Shown: positions 19,019 to 28,959, counted from the stretch's first letter. The stretch is DNA of 64,000 nucleotides from Bradyrhizobium glycinis (GCF_016031655.1 NZ_JACCHQ010000001.1:496001-560000); one strand, 5' to 3'. Numbers and translations are program-made. The notes: generated by a model not told the origin, from the sequence alone.

Positions 19019-20623
19019 TCAATTCTTCGGCTGGCCGAAATCGAGTGGCGGTGGCAGCTCGACGTCCGGGATCTCGATCTTGATCTTGTCCAGGTCCACT
19101 TTCACTGGCGCATCCAGCAGTCCCGTCACCGTGATCGGGAAGGCGATGACGACCGCGACCATGATCGCCTGCAGGCCGATCCAGGGCATTGCGCCCCAGT
19201 AGATGTCCGAGCTCTTGACCTCCTTCGGCGCCACGCCGCGCAGGTAGAACAAGGCGAAGCCGAAGGGGGGATGCAGGAAAGACGTCTGCATGTTGACGCA
19301 AAGCATGACGCCGAACCAGATCAAGGCGGCGTCTGCGCCCACAACGGGGGCAAGCAGCTTCTGCGCGATGGGCGCAATCATCGGGATGATGATGAACGCG
19401 ATCTCGAAGAAATCGAGGAAGAAGGCGATGAAGAAGATGAACAGGTTGATGAAGATGAGGAAGCCCCAGACGCCGCCCGGCAGCGACGTCAGCATGTGCT
19501 CCAGCCAGACACCACCGTTGCAGCCGAGAAAGACGATCGAGAAACACGTCGATCCGATCAGGATGAAGGTCACCATGCAGGTGATGCGCATGGTGGTCTC
19601 ATAGCCCTGCTTGACCAGGGTGCGCAGGTCAGGGATCCTGATCGCCTCGATGCAGACCCAGGCCACCGCGAGATAGGCAATTGCAAAGGCGATCTTGAAC
19701 GGCAGATTCGGCGTGAAGTAGATGCCGATGATGGTGCCGATTCCGGCAGCGGCAACGCCGACGAGCAAGATCCTGTGACCGGCCGAGCTGAAATCCTTGT
19801 GATGGATGACGGCGAGGACGATCGCACCGACGGCGCCCATCGCGCCTGCTTCGGTCGGCGTTGCGAGGCCCAGCATCATCGTGCCGAGCACCACGAAGAT
19901 CAGAACGGCGGACGGAATGATGCCCAAAAGGCATTTGCGCCAGAGCGCCCAGCCCTTGAGCGTCCTCGCTTCCTTGGGCACCGCCGGAACATGGCCCGGC
20001 TTGACGATGCTCAGAACGAAGGTGTAGCCCGCGAACAGCGCGATCTGGAGGATCGATGGCCCCCAGGCCCCCAGATACATGTCGCCTACCGACTTGCCGA
20101 GCTGGTCCGCGAGCACGATCAGAACGAGCGAAGGAGGCACCAGCTGGGTTATGGTGCCGGAGGCCGCGAGCACGCCGGTGATGTAGCGCACGTTGTAGCC
20201 GTAGCGGATCATGACCGGCATCGAGATCAGCGCCATCGCGATCACCTGCGCTGCCACGGTGCCTGTGATGGCCCCGAGGATGAAGCCGACGATGATCACG
20301 GAATAGCCGAGACCGCCGCGAACGGGGCCAAACAACTGCCCCATCGAATCCAGCATGTCCTCTGCGAGGCCGCATCGTTCGAGGATCGCGCCCATGAACG
20401 TGAAGAATGGGATCGCCAGCAACAGCTCGTTGGCCAGAACGCTGCCGTAGATGCGCTCCGGGATCGCCTGGAGGAAGCTGAACCCGAAAAACCCCAAATG
20501 GATCGCGAGAAATCCGAACGAAAGCCCGAGGGCGGCCAGCGTGAAAGCGACCGGAAAGCCGATCAGCATCGCCAGCACAAGTCCGCCGAACATCAGCGGC
20601 GGCATCATTTCGATCGTGATCAT
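19019..20623 (-). CDS. dctM: TRAP transporter large permease subunit DctM (copy 1)
   Basis: The 534-residue polytopic protein has about 12-14 helices with typical DctM motifs: PFFTFMGAILERCGLAEDML, GVLAASGTITQLVPPSLVL and the C-terminal SFLHPPFGFALFYLRGVAP. It forms the ion-coupled channel of a TRAP system that takes up an organic acid delivered by a DctP protein. Its ATG overlaps the stop of dctQ by four bases. The long version (over 500 residues) and its C-terminal tail KIEIPDVELPPPLDF resemble the permease at 25491. The cognate binding protein is probably one of the TakP-like genes at 6875 or 8130. Confidence 0.92.
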   Translation of the reverse strand: MITIEMMPPLMFGGLVLAMLIGFPVAFTLAALGLSFGFLAIHLGFFGFSFLQAIPERIYGSVLANELLLAIPFFTFMGAILERCGLAEDMLDSMGQLFGPVRGGLGYSVIIVGFILGAITGTVAAQVIAMALISMPVMIRYGYNVRYITGVLAASGTITQLVPPSLVLIVLADQLGKSVGDMYLGAWGPSILQIALFAGYTFVLSIVKPGHVPAVPKEARTLKGWALWRKCLLGIIPSAVLIFVVLGTMMLGLATPTEAGAMGAVGAIVLAVIHHKDFSSAGHRILLVGVAAAGIGTIIGIYFTPNLPFKIAFAIAYLAVAWVCIEAIRIPDLRTLVKQGYETTMRITCMVTFILIGSTCFSIVFLGCNGGVWLEHMLTSLPGGVWGFLIFINLFIFFIAFFLDFFEIAFIIIPMIAPIAQKLLAPVVGADAALIWFGVMLCVNMQTSFLHPPFGFALFYLRGVAPKEVKSSDIYWGAMPWIGLQAIMVAVVIAFPITVTGLLDAPVKVDLDKIKIEIPDVELPPPLDFGQPKN

Positions 20624-21159
20624 TGGGTCGGCCGCTCGTATTTCGCATCGATGGTGACTTCACCGCGCAAGGCGGCGGCGCGCTTGATGACCTCCGAGAC
20701 ACCTTGCAAAGCCACCATGAAGAATCCGGCCGGCAGGACAAACTTGATCGGCCAGCGCAGGAGGCCGCCCGCATTGTTGGACATTTCGCCGATGACGAAC
20801 GAGTTGTAGAACATCGCCCAGGACAGGTAGCTGAGGAGCAGGCAGGCCGGCACGAGGAAGACCAATGTCCCGATCAGGTCCAGCCACAGCTGGCCGCGTT
20901 CGGAGAGCATGAGATAGAGGATCTCGACGCGGACGTGCTCGTTGCGCTTGAAGGTGTAGGACGCGCCGAACATCACGACGACGGCGAACATGTACCACTG
21001 CGTTTCGAGCCAGCTGTTCGAGCTGTAGCTGAAGGCGTAGCGGATCATCGCATTCACAGCGCTGACCAGGCAGGCTGCGAGCACCAGAATGTTGCAGACG
21101 TTACCGATCTTTTCGTTCAGCCAGTCGATCGCCGTACTTACCGCCAACAATAGGCGCAT
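20620..21159 (-). CDS. dctQ: TRAP transporter small permease subunit DctQ (copy 1)
   Basis: The 179-residue protein has four predicted helices in the DctQ layout (about residues 18-40, 55-75, 95-120 and 135-160) and the motif NSWLETQWYMFAVVVMFGAS, typical of the subfamily that goes with TakP-like binding proteins. It scaffolds DctM in the inner membrane. The gene is first in a dctQM operon with a four-base overlap (ATGA). Confidence 0.9.
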   Translation of the reverse strand: MRLLLAVSTAIDWLNEKIGNVCNILVLAACLVSAVNAMIRYAFSYSSNSWLETQWYMFAVVVMFGASYTFKRNEHVRVEILYLMLSERGQLWLDLIGTLVFLVPACLLLSYLSWAMFYNSFVIGEMSNNAGGLLRWPIKFVLPAGFFMVALQGVSEVIKRAAALRGEVTIDAKYERPTQ

Positions 21160-21476
21160 TGCAGACTTTTCCCCGCTCCTTGAGTGCTGAGCCCAAACGA
21201 GCAGGAACGTGGTGCTGCATCAGCAGCCTCAGATCTGCGCGGGAGCTAGTTCACCCTCCTGATGCTCCCGCCCGTTATTCTTGTCGGTTTTCGCCGGGGC
21301 ATGTGGATGTCCCGGCCGCGCGTGAAGCAAGGCAGCTTTACCGTCGCCAATTTCCTGGTCAACCGAAAAATGGACAATCCGCCGCAGCGGCCGTTAGATT
21401 GGGCTCACGGCGGCTCCGACGATGGCTATCGAACGGATACTCCGAGATCCGACATGCGCAGTTCGTCGAGCTCCCT
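21160..21476. other. Upstream region of dctQM, no gene
   Basis: A 72-codon plus-strand frame (21262-21480) is open but has no ribosome site and lacks protein-like composition. The region presumably carries the dctQM promoter; I could not assign boxes with confidence. Confidence 0.4.
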
Positions 21477-21713
21477 CTAACCCTCGACGTCGTACTGCTT
21501 GCTGAGGTGATCGCCGATCTGGACCAGCATCGCAACGCATTCAGGATAGCCGGGCCGATCCGAGGTGGCCCGATCCGCACTGGCGCGAAATTCCCAGGAT
21601 TTGCCGTCGCGCAGGATCGAGATCATCATCCCTTCGGGGCAGTCGGCATGAACCTTCAACTCGGCCTTCGCCATGGCGATGAGCTCCCTTTCAGTCTTCA
21701 CAGGTTTGCTCAT
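21477..21713 (-). CDS. Small conserved hypothetical protein
   Basis: The 78-residue acidic protein starts MSKPVKTERELIAMAKAELK and continues ADCPEGMMISILRDGKSWEF. It has the composition of a folded alpha-beta protein. The ATG at 21713 has AAAGGA eight bases before it; an ATG three codons earlier is directly on top of that site. The family is not recognised, though I have the impression that it is common in Bradyrhizobium. Confidence 0.65.
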   Translation of the reverse strand: MSKPVKTERELIAMAKAELKVHADCPEGMMISILRDGKSWEFRASADRATSDRPGYPECVAMLVQIGDHLSKQYDVEG

Positions 21714-21893
21714 GACGCTCATCCTTTGGTCCGAACCGGATGGTTCGCAGGCATCTGCGATGATGGGCTTACACCAACCTGACAAGCGTAAGGCCATCGG
21801 ACCTTTTTCGCTAGCCGCCGCGGCCGGAATAGTGGAAGAGAGCGAAGATGCCGCGGGTCCGTGCGGCGACCTCAGGTTTTCGTGGGGACTAGG

Positions 21894-22568
21894 ATGCGCC
21901 TTCTGATCGTCGAGGACAATGCCGAGCTGGCGCGGCTCGTTGCCGGCGGGCTGGCGACGGCCGGCTATGAGAGCGACATCGTGGGCAGCGCGGCCGAGGC
22001 GCGCGAGGCGGTGAGCAGCGTGAACTATGCCGCGATGATCCTCGACCTCGGCCTGCCCGACGGCGACGGCCTTTCGGTGCTGCGCGAACTGCGCCTCAAG
22101 ATGGAGCCGCTGCCGGTGCTGGTGCTGACCGCGCGCGGCGGCTTGCAGGACCGCGTCACCGGCCTGCGCAGCGGCGCCGACGACTACCTTGCCAAGCCGT
22201 TCGCGATGGAGGAGCTGGTGGCGCGGCTGGAGGCCATCCTGCGCCGCCCCGGCCAGTTGCTCGGCCGCTCGCTCACTCTTGCCAACCTCGTCTACGACAC
22301 CGAGAGCCGGCAGATCTTTGTCGACGACAAGCCGCGGATCATCTCCGCGCGCGAGACCTCGGTGCTCGAGATCCTGCTGCGCCGGCAGGGGCGGGTGGTG
22401 CCGAAGAAGAACGTCGAGGACCACATCTTCGGTCTCGAAGGCGACGTCGCCTCCAACGCGGTCGAGGTCTATGTGTCGCGGTTGCGCAAGCAGCTGGCAG
22501 AGCACGGCGCTAAGGTCGTGATCCATACCATCCGTGGCGTCGGCTATCTCATGACCGAGGAGAAATAG
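21894..22568 (+). CDS. OmpR/PhoB-family response regulator
   Basis: The 224-residue protein has a receiver domain (residues 1-115) with the acidic pocket near D8, phospho-acceptor D51, T79 and K101, and a C-terminal winged helix ending HTIRGVGYLM. It binds DNA after phosphorylation by the kinase encoded next. Together they resemble TctD/TctE- or QseB/QseC-like pairs. The ATG at 21894 fits the family start. The kinase begins two bases after this stop codon. Confidence 0.92.
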   Translation: MRLLIVEDNAELARLVAGGLATAGYESDIVGSAAEAREAVSSVNYAAMILDLGLPDGDGLSVLRELRLKMEPLPVLVLTARGGLQDRVTGLRSGADDYLAKPFAMEELVARLEAILRRPGQLLGRSLTLANLVYDTESRQIFVDDKPRIISARETSVLEILLRRQGRVVPKKNVEDHIFGLEGDVASNAVEVYVSRLRKQLAEHGAKVVIHTIRGVGYLMTEEK

Positions 22569-22569
22569 C

Positions 22570-23958
22570 GTGCCCGCCGCGGGCCGTGCCGGATCGCTGA
22601 CCTTCAAATCGCTGATCTCGCGCATCGTGTTCCTGCACATCGTCGCGGTCGCGGTGGTCGCGATCTTCCTGCCGCTGGTGTTGTTCTGGCTGCTCAACTC
22701 CGAGATCGACCAGCTGCATCGCGATGCCATGCGTGCGCAGGCCGAGGTGCTGGCGGAGCGCATTGTCGCGCAGCCGGACGGCACGTTGACCTTCAACCTG
22801 CCGGATAGCCTCAAGGGGCTTTATTCGGACGCTTACGGCCGCTACCAGTTCGACATTCGCGATTCCGACGGAAGATTGCTGTTCTCCTCGCACCGGCGCT
22901 CCGCCGCTGCGGCGGCGCCACGTTTGTCCGAGACCATCTCGGGCGCGGGCGTCACCCGGGACATTGCCGGCAGGACAGTGCGCATCCAGGTTGCCGAGGA
23001 CCTCGCGCACCGCGACGTCATCATCGACGACATCATCTCGAACTTCTTCCGGCGGGTCGGGTGGATCACCATCCCCATCCTCCTGGTCCTGCTTGCTACC
23101 GACATCGTCATCTTCCGCCGCGCGATCGCGCCGCTATGGAAGGCATCGCAGGAGGCCAGCAATATCGGCCCCGCGCGCACCGACATCCGGCTGCCGACCG
23201 CGCGGATTCCGCGTGAGATCGTGCCGCTGGTCACCGCCGTAAACCACGCGCTCGACCGCCTCGAGGCCGGCTTTCGCGTGCAGCGGCAGTTCACGGCGGA
23301 TGCCGCGCATCAATTGCGCACGCCGCTCGCAATCCTGCGCACGCGGATCGAGACGCTCGGCGACGGCGCCGAACGGCAGGCGCTGCATGCCGACATCGAG
23401 GCCATGAGCCGGATCGTCGCCCAACTGCTGGAGATCGCCGAGCTCGACACCCTGGTGCTCGATCCCGGCGAGACCGCGGATTTGCGCGGCGTCTGTGCGG
23501 AGGTGGTCGGCTCGATCGCCCCGTTCGCGATCGCGCAACGCAAGGACATTGCGCTGAAGGGCACCGATACGCCGGTCCTGATCCACGGCAATTCGGAGAT
23601 GCTGCAGCGTGCGGTGTTCAATCTTGCCGAAAACGCCATCAAGTTCACGGCCGAGGGCACCACCGTCGAGGTCGAGGTGGGGGAGGACGGTTTGGTGCGC
23701 GTGCGCGATTCCGGCCCCGGCATCGCGGAGGCTGAGCGCGAGCTGATCTTCCAGCGCTTCTGGCGCGCCGACCGCCGGCGCAGCGACGGCGCGGGGCTGG
23801 GACTGTCGATCGTGCGCGCCGTGGCCGATGATCACGCCGCCACGGTCGCGGTGGAAAATCTCCCCGGCGGCGGTGCGGAGTTCACGCTGCGGTTCCGGCT
23901 GGCGGAGAAGGGCGCTTTACTCTCTCCCCTTGTGGGAGAGGGTGGCTCGCCGCGATAG
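22570..23958 (+). CDS. Sensor histidine kinase, partner of the OmpR-type regulator
   Basis: The 462-residue kinase has a transmembrane helix near residues 19-45, a periplasmic sensor part to about 155, a second helix at about 158-180, a short HAMP-like linker, and a DHp domain with FTADAAHQLRTPLAI (His near residue 247). The HATPase domain shows NLAENAIKFT and DSGPGIAEAE. The start is a GTG at 22570, coupled to the regulator. The last dozen residues (LLSPLVGEGGSPR) are encoded by a long palindromic repeat and are not part of the catalytic domain, so the original C-terminus was probably replaced. Confidence 0.9.
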   Translation: MPAAGRAGSLTFKSLISRIVFLHIVAVAVVAIFLPLVLFWLLNSEIDQLHRDAMRAQAEVLAERIVAQPDGTLTFNLPDSLKGLYSDAYGRYQFDIRDSDGRLLFSSHRRSAAAAAPRLSETISGAGVTRDIAGRTVRIQVAEDLAHRDVIIDDIISNFFRRVGWITIPILLVLLATDIVIFRRAIAPLWKASQEASNIGPARTDIRLPTARIPREIVPLVTAVNHALDRLEAGFRVQRQFTADAAHQLRTPLAILRTRIETLGDGAERQALHADIEAMSRIVAQLLEIAELDTLVLDPGETADLRGVCAEVVGSIAPFAIAQRKDIALKGTDTPVLIHGNSEMLQRAVFNLAENAIKFTAEGTTVEVEVGEDGLVRVRDSGPGIAEAERELIFQRFWRADRRRSDGAGLGLSIVRAVADDHAATVAVENLPGGGAEFTLRFRLAEKGALLSPLVGEGGSPR

Positions 23959-24068
23959 CGGCGAGACGGGTGAGGGGTTCTCTCCGCGAGTCTCACTCTC
24001 AATTGAATACGCGGAGACAGACCCCTCATCCGGCGCTGCGCGCCACCTTCTCCCACAAGGGGAGAAGG
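23922..24068. repeat. Long composite palindromic repeat, copy 1
   Basis: The outer arms CTCTCCCCTTGTGGGAGAGG and its partner ending CTCCCACAAGGGGAGAAGG enclose inner inverted segments (CTCGCCGCGATAGCGGCGAG and GGCGCTGCGCGCC) and a GAGGGGTTCTCTCC / GGAGACAGACCCCTC pair. The whole unit is about 147 bases. A second copy with the same plan is at 32837-32972. It overlaps the last codons and the stop of the histidine kinase gene. Confidence 0.85.
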
Positions 24069-24083
24069 AAGACAGCGCAGTCA

Positions 24084-25373
24084 TTATTTCAGCTTGCCCG
24101 TGGACAGGTCCATGATCATGCGGGTCGCCAGATACAGCCGTGGCACGATGCTGCCCACCTGCACATATTCGGCATCGTTGGAGTGCGCGCCGAAGCCCGA
24201 CAGGCCCATGCCTTCCACCACGGCTCCCTTGGACTGCAGCGCGGCAAACGCCGCGTCGGTGCCGCCGCCGGTCGCCTTCTCGTCGACCTTGAGGGTCAGT
24301 CCGATCTCCCCGTAGATCGTCTTGCCGTAGGTCGCCACGCGGCGCGAGGCCTCGCTGGCTTCGAGTGGCGGGCGGCGCACCTCGAACTTCAGGTCGACCT
24401 TGGAATCGGGCAGCAGGCGATTCTTGATCTTGTCCTGCAGCGCCTTCTGCAGCTCGTCGAAGTCGGACACCTTGAGCGCGCGTGCGTCGGCCTGGGCCGT
24501 GGCCTCGGCAGGGATGACATTGCGGTTGGTGCCGGACTTGGACACCGTCCAATTCAGCTTCAGGCCCTGCTCCGGCTTGGACAAGTCCTTCATCTGCAGC
24601 ACCTGGTGCGAGAGCTCGTACAGCGCATTCACCCCGCCCTCGGGCCGTGCGCCGGCATGTGACGACTTGCCCTGCACGGTGAGATAGGCCGAGCCGATGC
24701 CGCTGGTGGCGAGCCGCAGCGTGCCGTCGGTGCCGCCGCCCTCGAACGAGAACACCACGTCCTGGTCCGATGCGAGCTTGGTGATGGTGCTGCGCCAGCC
24801 GGGCGAGGAGATCTCCTCGTCGCCGTTCGTGAGCACCGTGAGCGTGCCGTAATCCCTGAAGTTCAGCTTCTGCAGCAATGCGACGGTATGGAGAATCAGC
24901 GCGACGCCTTGCTTGTCGTCGGCGATGCCGAGGCCATAGGCCTTGTCGCCGTCGATGCGGAACGGCTGGTCCTTCAGCATGCCCTTCAGGTACACCGTGT
25001 CCATGTGGGCAATCAGCATGATCTTCTTGGTCCCCGTGCCCTTGAACACGGCGTGGACGGCGGGGCCAATCTTCTCAGGAGTGTCGTCGAGACGATAAAT
25101 GTCGGTGGGCTGCAGGATCTCCACCGTACCGCCGAGCTGCTTGAGCTGGCTGGCGACACGCTCGGCGATCTGGTTCAAGCCCTCGATGTCCTTGCTGCCG
25201 GATTCGATGCTGACGAGATCGCGCAGCGTGTCGAGGAGCGGCTGTTGTTCCTTTTGTGCCAGCGCATGGACGTCGGCGACCGGCTCGGCGTGCACCGGCA
25301 TTGCGGCACATACCAGCCAGAGTGAGGCGATGAACGCGCCAAGGAACGTGGAAGCGGGGTACGATCGGGGCAT
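24084..25373 (-). CDS. M20-family metallopeptidase, carboxypeptidase G2-like, exported
   Basis: The 429-residue protein has an N-terminal signal peptide (cleavage near the VHAEP at residue 30) and the M20 catalytic and dimerisation domains. Metal-binding blocks are IAHMDTVYLKG, GLGIADDKQG, TNGDEEISSPG and the C-terminal GFGAHSNDAEYV. It resembles glutamate carboxypeptidases that remove C-terminal glutamate from folates and peptides in the periplasm. The natural substrate here is unknown. It is in the same orientation as the TRAP permease genes upstream, with about 117 bases between. Confidence 0.88.
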   Translation of the reverse strand: MPRSYPASTFLGAFIASLWLVCAAMPVHAEPVADVHALAQKEQQPLLDTLRDLVSIESGSKDIEGLNQIAERVASQLKQLGGTVEILQPTDIYRLDDTPEKIGPAVHAVFKGTGTKKIMLIAHMDTVYLKGMLKDQPFRIDGDKAYGLGIADDKQGVALILHTVALLQKLNFRDYGTLTVLTNGDEEISSPGWRSTITKLASDQDVVFSFEGGGTDGTLRLATSGIGSAYLTVQGKSSHAGARPEGGVNALYELSHQVLQMKDLSKPEQGLKLNWTVSKSGTNRNVIPAEATAQADARALKVSDFDELQKALQDKIKNRLLPDSKVDLKFEVRRPPLEASEASRRVATYGKTIYGEIGLTLKVDEKATGGGTDAAFAALQSKGAVVEGMGLSGFGAHSNDAEYVQVGSIVPRLYLATRMIMDLSTGKLK

Positions 25374-25490
25374 GAGCGGCCATCCATGCGGGTGGGGGAC
25401 GGCCCGGTATGCCTCCGATTCCGGTGCATGTCACGCGCCGAGCACGTCATGCGCCGCTTTAGCGGAGCATGACGGCGAGCCTCGTTCCCG

Positions 25491-27146
25491 CTACTTCTGC
25501 GGTGGGCCGAGATCCAGCGGCGGCAGCTCGATCTGCGGCACCTCGATCTTGATCGTGCTGGGATCGATGTTGGTCTGCACGCCCTTGTAGTGCATCACCA
25601 TCGACGGGAACGCGATCACGAGGCCGACCATGATGATCTGGATGACGACGAAGGGCACTGCGCCCCAATAGATCTGGCCGGTGGTGACGGGGTCCATCCG
25701 CTTGCCTGTGACGCGATCGGTGTATCGCTCCTTCGGCGCGACCGACCTGAGATAGAACAGGGCGAAGCCGAACGGCGGATGCATGAACGAGGTCTGCATG
25801 TTGACGCCGAGAATGACGCCGAACCAGATCAGGTCGATGCCGAGGTGCTCGGCCGCAGGCCCGAGCAGCGGGATCACGATGAAGGCCAGCTCGAAGAAAT
25901 CGAGGAAGAAGGCGAGCACGAAGACAAAGGCGTTGACGAAGATCAGGAAGCCGATCTGGCCGCCGGGCAGCGATGTGAGCAGGTGCTCGACCCAGACGTG
26001 CCCGTTGACGCCGTAGAAGGTCAGCGAGAACACGCGGGCGCCGACCAGGATGAACACGACGAAAGCCGAGAGCTTGGCGGTCGATTCCGTGGCCTGCCGG
26101 ATCAGGTCCCAGCTCAGCCGCCGCTTCACGGCGCCGAGGATGAGCGCGCCTGCGGCACCCATGGCACCGCCTTCGGTCGGCGTCGCGATGCCGATGAAGA
26201 TCGTGCCCAGCACCAGGAAGATCAGGAACAGCGGCGGCACCATGACGAAGGTGGTCTGCTGCGCCATCTTGGACAGGAACCGGAAGCCGGTGAGCTTGTC
26301 GATGACCCAGTTCACCACCGCGACGACGAACGCGAAGATGATGCCGTAGAACATGCTGAGCACGACGTAATCGGCGCCATGCACGCTCGAATTGCGCATC
26401 ATGAACCATCCGAACACGCAGCTTGCGAGGAACAGCATACCGAGCGAAACTAGGCCGCGGCCGCCATCGTCCTCGCGGAAGCCGATCGCCTCCTTCGGCA
26501 GGCCCGGAGCTGCCTTCGGGAAGATCATGCTGACGAGAAAGGCGTAGATTGCGTAGAGGCCCGCGAGCACGAGGCCCGGAACGAAGGCGCCCTCGTACAT
26601 GTCGCCGACGGACTTGCCGAGCTGGTCGGCCATCACGATCAGGACGAGCGAGGGCGGAATGATCTGCGCGAGCGTTCCTGATGCGGCGATCACGCCGGCG
26701 GCAACGCGGCGGTCATAGCCATAGCGCAGCATGATCGGCAGCGAGATCAGGCCCATCGAGATCACGGACGCTGCGACCACGCCCGTCGTCGCGGCGAGCA
26801 GCGCGCCGACGAAGATCACGGCATAGGCAAGGCCGCCGCGGATGGTGCCGAACAATTGGCCGATGGTGTCGAGCAGATCCTCGGCCATGCCCGACCGCTC
26901 CAGCACCAGTCCCATGAAAGTGAAGAAGGGGATGGCGAGCAGCGTGTCGTTGTTCATCACGCCGTAGACCCGCTCCGGCAGCGCCTGGAGGAAGTCGGGG
27001 TGGAATTGGCCGAGCTCGACGCCGATGATGGCGAAGAACAGGCCGACGGCGCCGAGCGAGAATGCCGCGGGATAGCCAAGCAGCAGCATGACGACCAGCG
27101 ACGCGAACATGATGGGCGCCATATTGGCGATGATGAATGCGGTCAT
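25491..27146 (-). CDS. dctM: TRAP transporter large permease subunit DctM (copy 2)
   Basis: The 551-residue DctM is paralogous to that at 19019: PFFTFMGLVLERSGMAEDLL, GVIAASGTLAQIIPPSLVLI, SFMHPPFGFALFYLRSVAP and the related tail TIKIEVPQIELPPLDL are present. It is predicted to have about 14 helices with an extended loop near residues 225-300. It belongs to the long TakM-like type. It follows its dctQ partner by 27 bases on the minus strand, and no binding protein is encoded next to it. Confidence 0.92.
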   Translation of the reverse strand: MTAFIIANMAPIMFASLVVMLLLGYPAAFSLGAVGLFFAIIGVELGQFHPDFLQALPERVYGVMNNDTLLAIPFFTFMGLVLERSGMAEDLLDTIGQLFGTIRGGLAYAVIFVGALLAATTGVVAASVISMGLISLPIMLRYGYDRRVAAGVIAASGTLAQIIPPSLVLIVMADQLGKSVGDMYEGAFVPGLVLAGLYAIYAFLVSMIFPKAAPGLPKEAIGFREDDGGRGLVSLGMLFLASCVFGWFMMRNSSVHGADYVVLSMFYGIIFAFVVAVVNWVIDKLTGFRFLSKMAQQTTFVMVPPLFLIFLVLGTIFIGIATPTEGGAMGAAGALILGAVKRRLSWDLIRQATESTAKLSAFVVFILVGARVFSLTFYGVNGHVWVEHLLTSLPGGQIGFLIFVNAFVFVLAFFLDFFELAFIVIPLLGPAAEHLGIDLIWFGVILGVNMQTSFMHPPFGFALFYLRSVAPKERYTDRVTGKRMDPVTTGQIYWGAVPFVVIQIIMVGLVIAFPSMVMHYKGVQTNIDPSTIKIEVPQIELPPLDLGPPQK

Positions 27147-27173
27147 GGATTCCCCCTAAACCGTCGCCAACGG

Positions 27174-27755
27174 CTACTTCTTCTCGATCGCTTCGACGAG
27201 GTGCTCGACTTCAGCCTCCAGCGCCGACACCTGCGATTCATGGGGATCGGGCATCAATCCGCGCATCACCGCAATCCGCTTGATCAGCTCGGAGATGGCC
27301 TGGACGAGCAGGAAGGCGAAGCCGATCATGATCAGGGCCTTGGCGGGCCATTGCGGCAGGCCGCCGGCATTGCCGGACTGCTCGTTGATCTGGAACGAGC
27401 GCAGGAAGAACGGCACGCCCGTGATGATCATCACGATGCACAGCGGGATGAGGAAGAACAGGTGACCGATCACGTCGATGACGTTGCGCGCCTTCTTTGG
27501 CAGCGTGTTGTTCACGATGTCGATGCGGATGTGCTCGTTGTCGAGAAGCGTCCAGGGCGAGCAGAGCAGGAAGACGATGCTGAACAGCACCCATTGCAGC
27601 TCGAGCCACGAATTGGACGACGTGTCGAACGTCTTGCGGACGATCGCATTGACCGCCGAGATGATGACGGCGACGACGATCAGCCACGCCAGGCGTTTGC
27701 CCGTATACCGCGTGAACGCGTCAATCCTGCTGCTCAACTTTAGGAGCGCTTGCAA
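27174..27755 (-). CDS. dctQ: TRAP transporter small permease subunit DctQ (copy 2)
   Basis: The 193-residue four-helix protein has the motif NSWLELQWVLFSIVFLLCSP, clearly homologous to the NSWLETQWYMF block in the dctQ at 20620. A charged C-terminal tail (VSALEAEVEHLVEAIEKK) can form a coiled coil. It is the first gene of the second dctQM operon. The presence of two QM pairs and two TakP-like proteins within 21 kb points to a duplicated and rearranged transport locus. Confidence 0.9.
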   Translation of the reverse strand: MQALLKLSSRIDAFTRYTGKRLAWLIVVAVIISAVNAIVRKTFDTSSNSWLELQWVLFSIVFLLCSPWTLLDNEHIRIDIVNNTLPKKARNVIDVIGHLFFLIPLCIVMIITGVPFFLRSFQINEQSGNAGGLPQWPAKALIMIGFAFLLVQAISELIKRIAVMRGLMPDPHESQVSALEAEVEHLVEAIEKK

Positions 27756-27924
27756 CGATAGGTCCTCCCCGATTGTGCCCCGGCCGTCTTGACTGCGCCG
27801 AGCGGGCGCGTGGCTTATCTCGCCGCGCAGGCATGAGGCAGCCGCACCAAACCAGCGGGCGTGCCGCCAGTCAATCGGAAGTTTGTTGATAGTTAAGGGG
27901 AATAAGGGCCACAGCCCGACGGTT

Positions 27925-28959
27925 TCAGCCGCCGGTGACGCTCATATGCCTGGAGACGCTGGGCCGGTCGTGGCGGCGGTCGATGATGAAATCGTGGCCC
28001 TTGGGCTTCAGTCCGATGGCGCGGTCGATCGCATCCGCCAGCAACAGGTCGTCGCTCGATGCACGCAGAGGTTTGCGCAAGTCCGAGGCATCCTCGTGGC
28101 CGAGGCAGGTGTGCAGCGTTCCCGTGCAGGTGATGCGCACCCGGTTGCAGGATTCGCAGAAATTATGCGTCATCGGCGTGATGAAACCGAGCTTGCCGCC
28201 GGTCTCGGCGACACTGACATAGCGGGCCGGACCGCCGGTGCTCTCGGCGAGGTCCGTGAGCGTGAACTGCTGGGCGAGGCGGGCGCGCACCAGCGACAAC
28301 GGTAGATATTGGTCGATGCGGCCCGATCCGATCTCGCCCATCGGCATCACCTCGATCAGCGTCAGGCCCATGCCCTTGCCGTGGGCCCAGCGCATCAGCG
28401 AAGGCAGCTCGTCCTCGTTGAGGTTCTTCAGCGCGACGGCGTTGATCTTGACGGCAAGCCCTGCGGCGCGCGCGGCCTCGATGCCTTCCAGCACCTTGTC
28501 GATCTCGCCCCAGCGGGTGATCTCGCGAAACTTCCTGGGATCGAGCGTGTCGAGCGAGACGTTGATGCGGCGGACGCCGCAATCGGCGAGCTCCCGCGCG
28601 TGCTTCGCCAGCTGGGTGCCGTTGGTGGTCAGCGTCAGCTCGTTCAGAGCGCCGCTCGACAGATGCCGCGACAACGAGCGCACCAGCGACATCACGTTGC
28701 GGCGGACCAAGGGCTCGCCGCCGGTGAGGCGCAGCTTCTTCACGCCCTTGGCGATGAAGGCCGTACAGAGCCGATCGAGCTCCTCCAGCGTCAGCAGGTC
28801 AGCCTTGGGCAGGAACGTCATGTCTTCCGACATGCAGTAGAAACAGCGCAGGTCGCAGCGGTCGGTGACGGAGACGCGCAAGTAGGTGATGGTCCGCCCG
28901 AACGGATCGGTCATCGCGCTCGACAGCGGGGCGCGGGGGCTCACAGGAAGTCCGTTCAT
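27925..28959 (-). CDS. moaA: GTP 3',8-cyclase MoaA (molybdenum cofactor biosynthesis)
   Basis: The 344-residue radical-SAM enzyme catalyses the first step from GTP towards cyclic pyranopterin monophosphate. The CxxxCxxC cluster motif is CDLRCFYC (Cys 35, 39 and 42), followed by the SAM-binding [12 protein letters not shown]. The C-terminal second cluster lies in [13 protein letters not shown] and HTCLG, and the protein ends in the Gly-Gly that MoaA needs for activity. The ATG at 28959 is preferred to an in-frame TTG two codons earlier. No Moco riboswitch-like structure was recognised upstream. Confidence 0.95.
   Translation of the reverse strand: MNGLPVSPRAPLSSAMTDPFGRTITYLRVSVTDRCDLRCFYCMSEDMTFLPKADLLTLEELDRLCTAFIAKGVKKLRLTGGEPLVRRNVMSLVRSLSRHLSSGALNELTLTTNGTQLAKHARELADCGVRRINVSLDTLDPRKFREITRWGEIDKVLEGIEAARAAGLAVKINAVALKNLNEDELPSLMRWAHGKGMGLTLIEVMPMGEIGSGRIDQYLPLSLVRARLAQQFTLTDLAESTGGPARYVSVAETGGKLGFITPMTHNFCESCNRVRITCTGTLHTCLGHEDASDLRKPLRASSDDLLLADAIDRAIGLKPKGHDFIIDRRHDRPSVSRHMSVTGG

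Noticed and set aside
18974-20809. 611-codon plus-strand frame across dctM
   Set aside because: The minus strand encodes a full DctM here; the plus frame has low-complexity acidic and His-rich composition typical of an antisense shadow.
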